5,013 nucleotides of DNA from an uncultured Eubacteriales bacterium. GTDB lineage: Bacteria > Bacillota > Clostridia > Lachnospirales > CAG-274. Made by a program: the position numbers and the translations under genes. The notes beneath the pieces are model-generated. The model was not told the DNA's origin. It saw only the letters and a list, made by a program, of their open reading frames with translations, and searched no databases. Positions 4,919 to 5,013 of this stretch are shown here, one piece after another; position 1 is the first letter of the stretch; each line of letters opens with the position of its first letter. The stretch is taken from positions 1-5,013 of the forward strand of contig CAJKOJ010000102.1 in NCBI GenBank assembly GCA_905201505.1, written 5' to 3'.

Positions 4919-4949
4919 CCGCTCGAGTATTTAACTTGAGCGGTTTTTT
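4919..4949 (+). terminator. rho-independent terminator of the operon
   Basis: CCGCTCGAG (4919-4927) pairs with CTTGAGCGG (4935-4943), with a single G-U wobble, around the loop TATTTAA. Six T residues follow at 4944-4949. It is the only strong intrinsic terminator in the window and ends the plus-strand unit about 155 bases after the last stop codon. Confidence 0.9.
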
Positions 4950-4984
4950 ATTAAAGAAAGTGATGAATGATTTAACTGTGTTTA

Positions 4985-5013
4985 TTGACATAAGTGTAAT
5001 ATTAAAATATAAT
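4985..5013 (+). promoter_or_regulatory. perfect consensus promoter at the window edge
   Basis: TTGACA (4985-4990) and TATAAT (5008-5013) are separated by exactly 17 bp. It lies 35 bases after the terminator, so it starts a new transcription unit whose gene lies beyond the window. With both boxes perfect it should be strong unless repressed. Confidence 0.85.

Noticed and set aside
1..5013. CRISPR array, tRNA/rRNA gene, transposase or phage attachment site
   Set aside because: No regularly spaced repeats, cloverleaf, transposase-like frame or flanking duplications could be seen.

Overview
The window is AT-rich DNA with strong AGGAGG-type ribosome binding sites, sigma-A-like promoters and short intergenic gaps. 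Together with the protein families present, this points to a low-GC Gram-positive bacterium, most likely a gut or rumen clostridium of the Lachnospiraceae type. That placement is inferred from gene style and not from a marker gene. I see no RNA gene, insertion sequence, phage gene or CRISPR array.

Layout: a LysR-family regulator (61-945) lies on the minus strand. It is divergent from a five-gene plus-strand cluster: a small helical protein of unknown function (1117-1380), a DUF3737 beta-helix protein (1394-2299), a lipoprotein with a cyclophilin-like domain (2395-2946), a YqhD/BdhA-type metal-dependent alcohol (aldehyde) dehydrogenase (3051-4220) and a flavodoxin-fold NADPH-dependent FMN reductase-like protein with a four-cysteine motif (4221-4763). 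The 171-bp divergent spacer holds a well-formed promoter for each direction and overlapping TTGAA/TTCAA dyads that look like the LysR operator. A rho-independent terminator lies at 4919-4949, and a perfect consensus promoter (TTGACA, 17 bp, TATAAT) ends on the last base and must serve something beyond the window.

How the genes may work together: LysR regulators usually control the divergent unit and repress themselves in response to a small molecule. The dehydrogenase family reduces reactive aldehydes with NADPH, and the flavoprotein family reduces quinones, nitro compounds or other acceptors. The simplest reading is an inducible redox or electrophile-response cluster. The parts played by the DUF3737 protein, the 87-residue protein and the cyclophilin-like lipoprotein are unknown and are the real novelty here. 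The gaps at 2300-2394 and 2947-3050 hold possible control elements: a nine-codon reading frame with a very good ribosome binding site, and a perfect 15-bp palindrome just ahead of the dehydrogenase.
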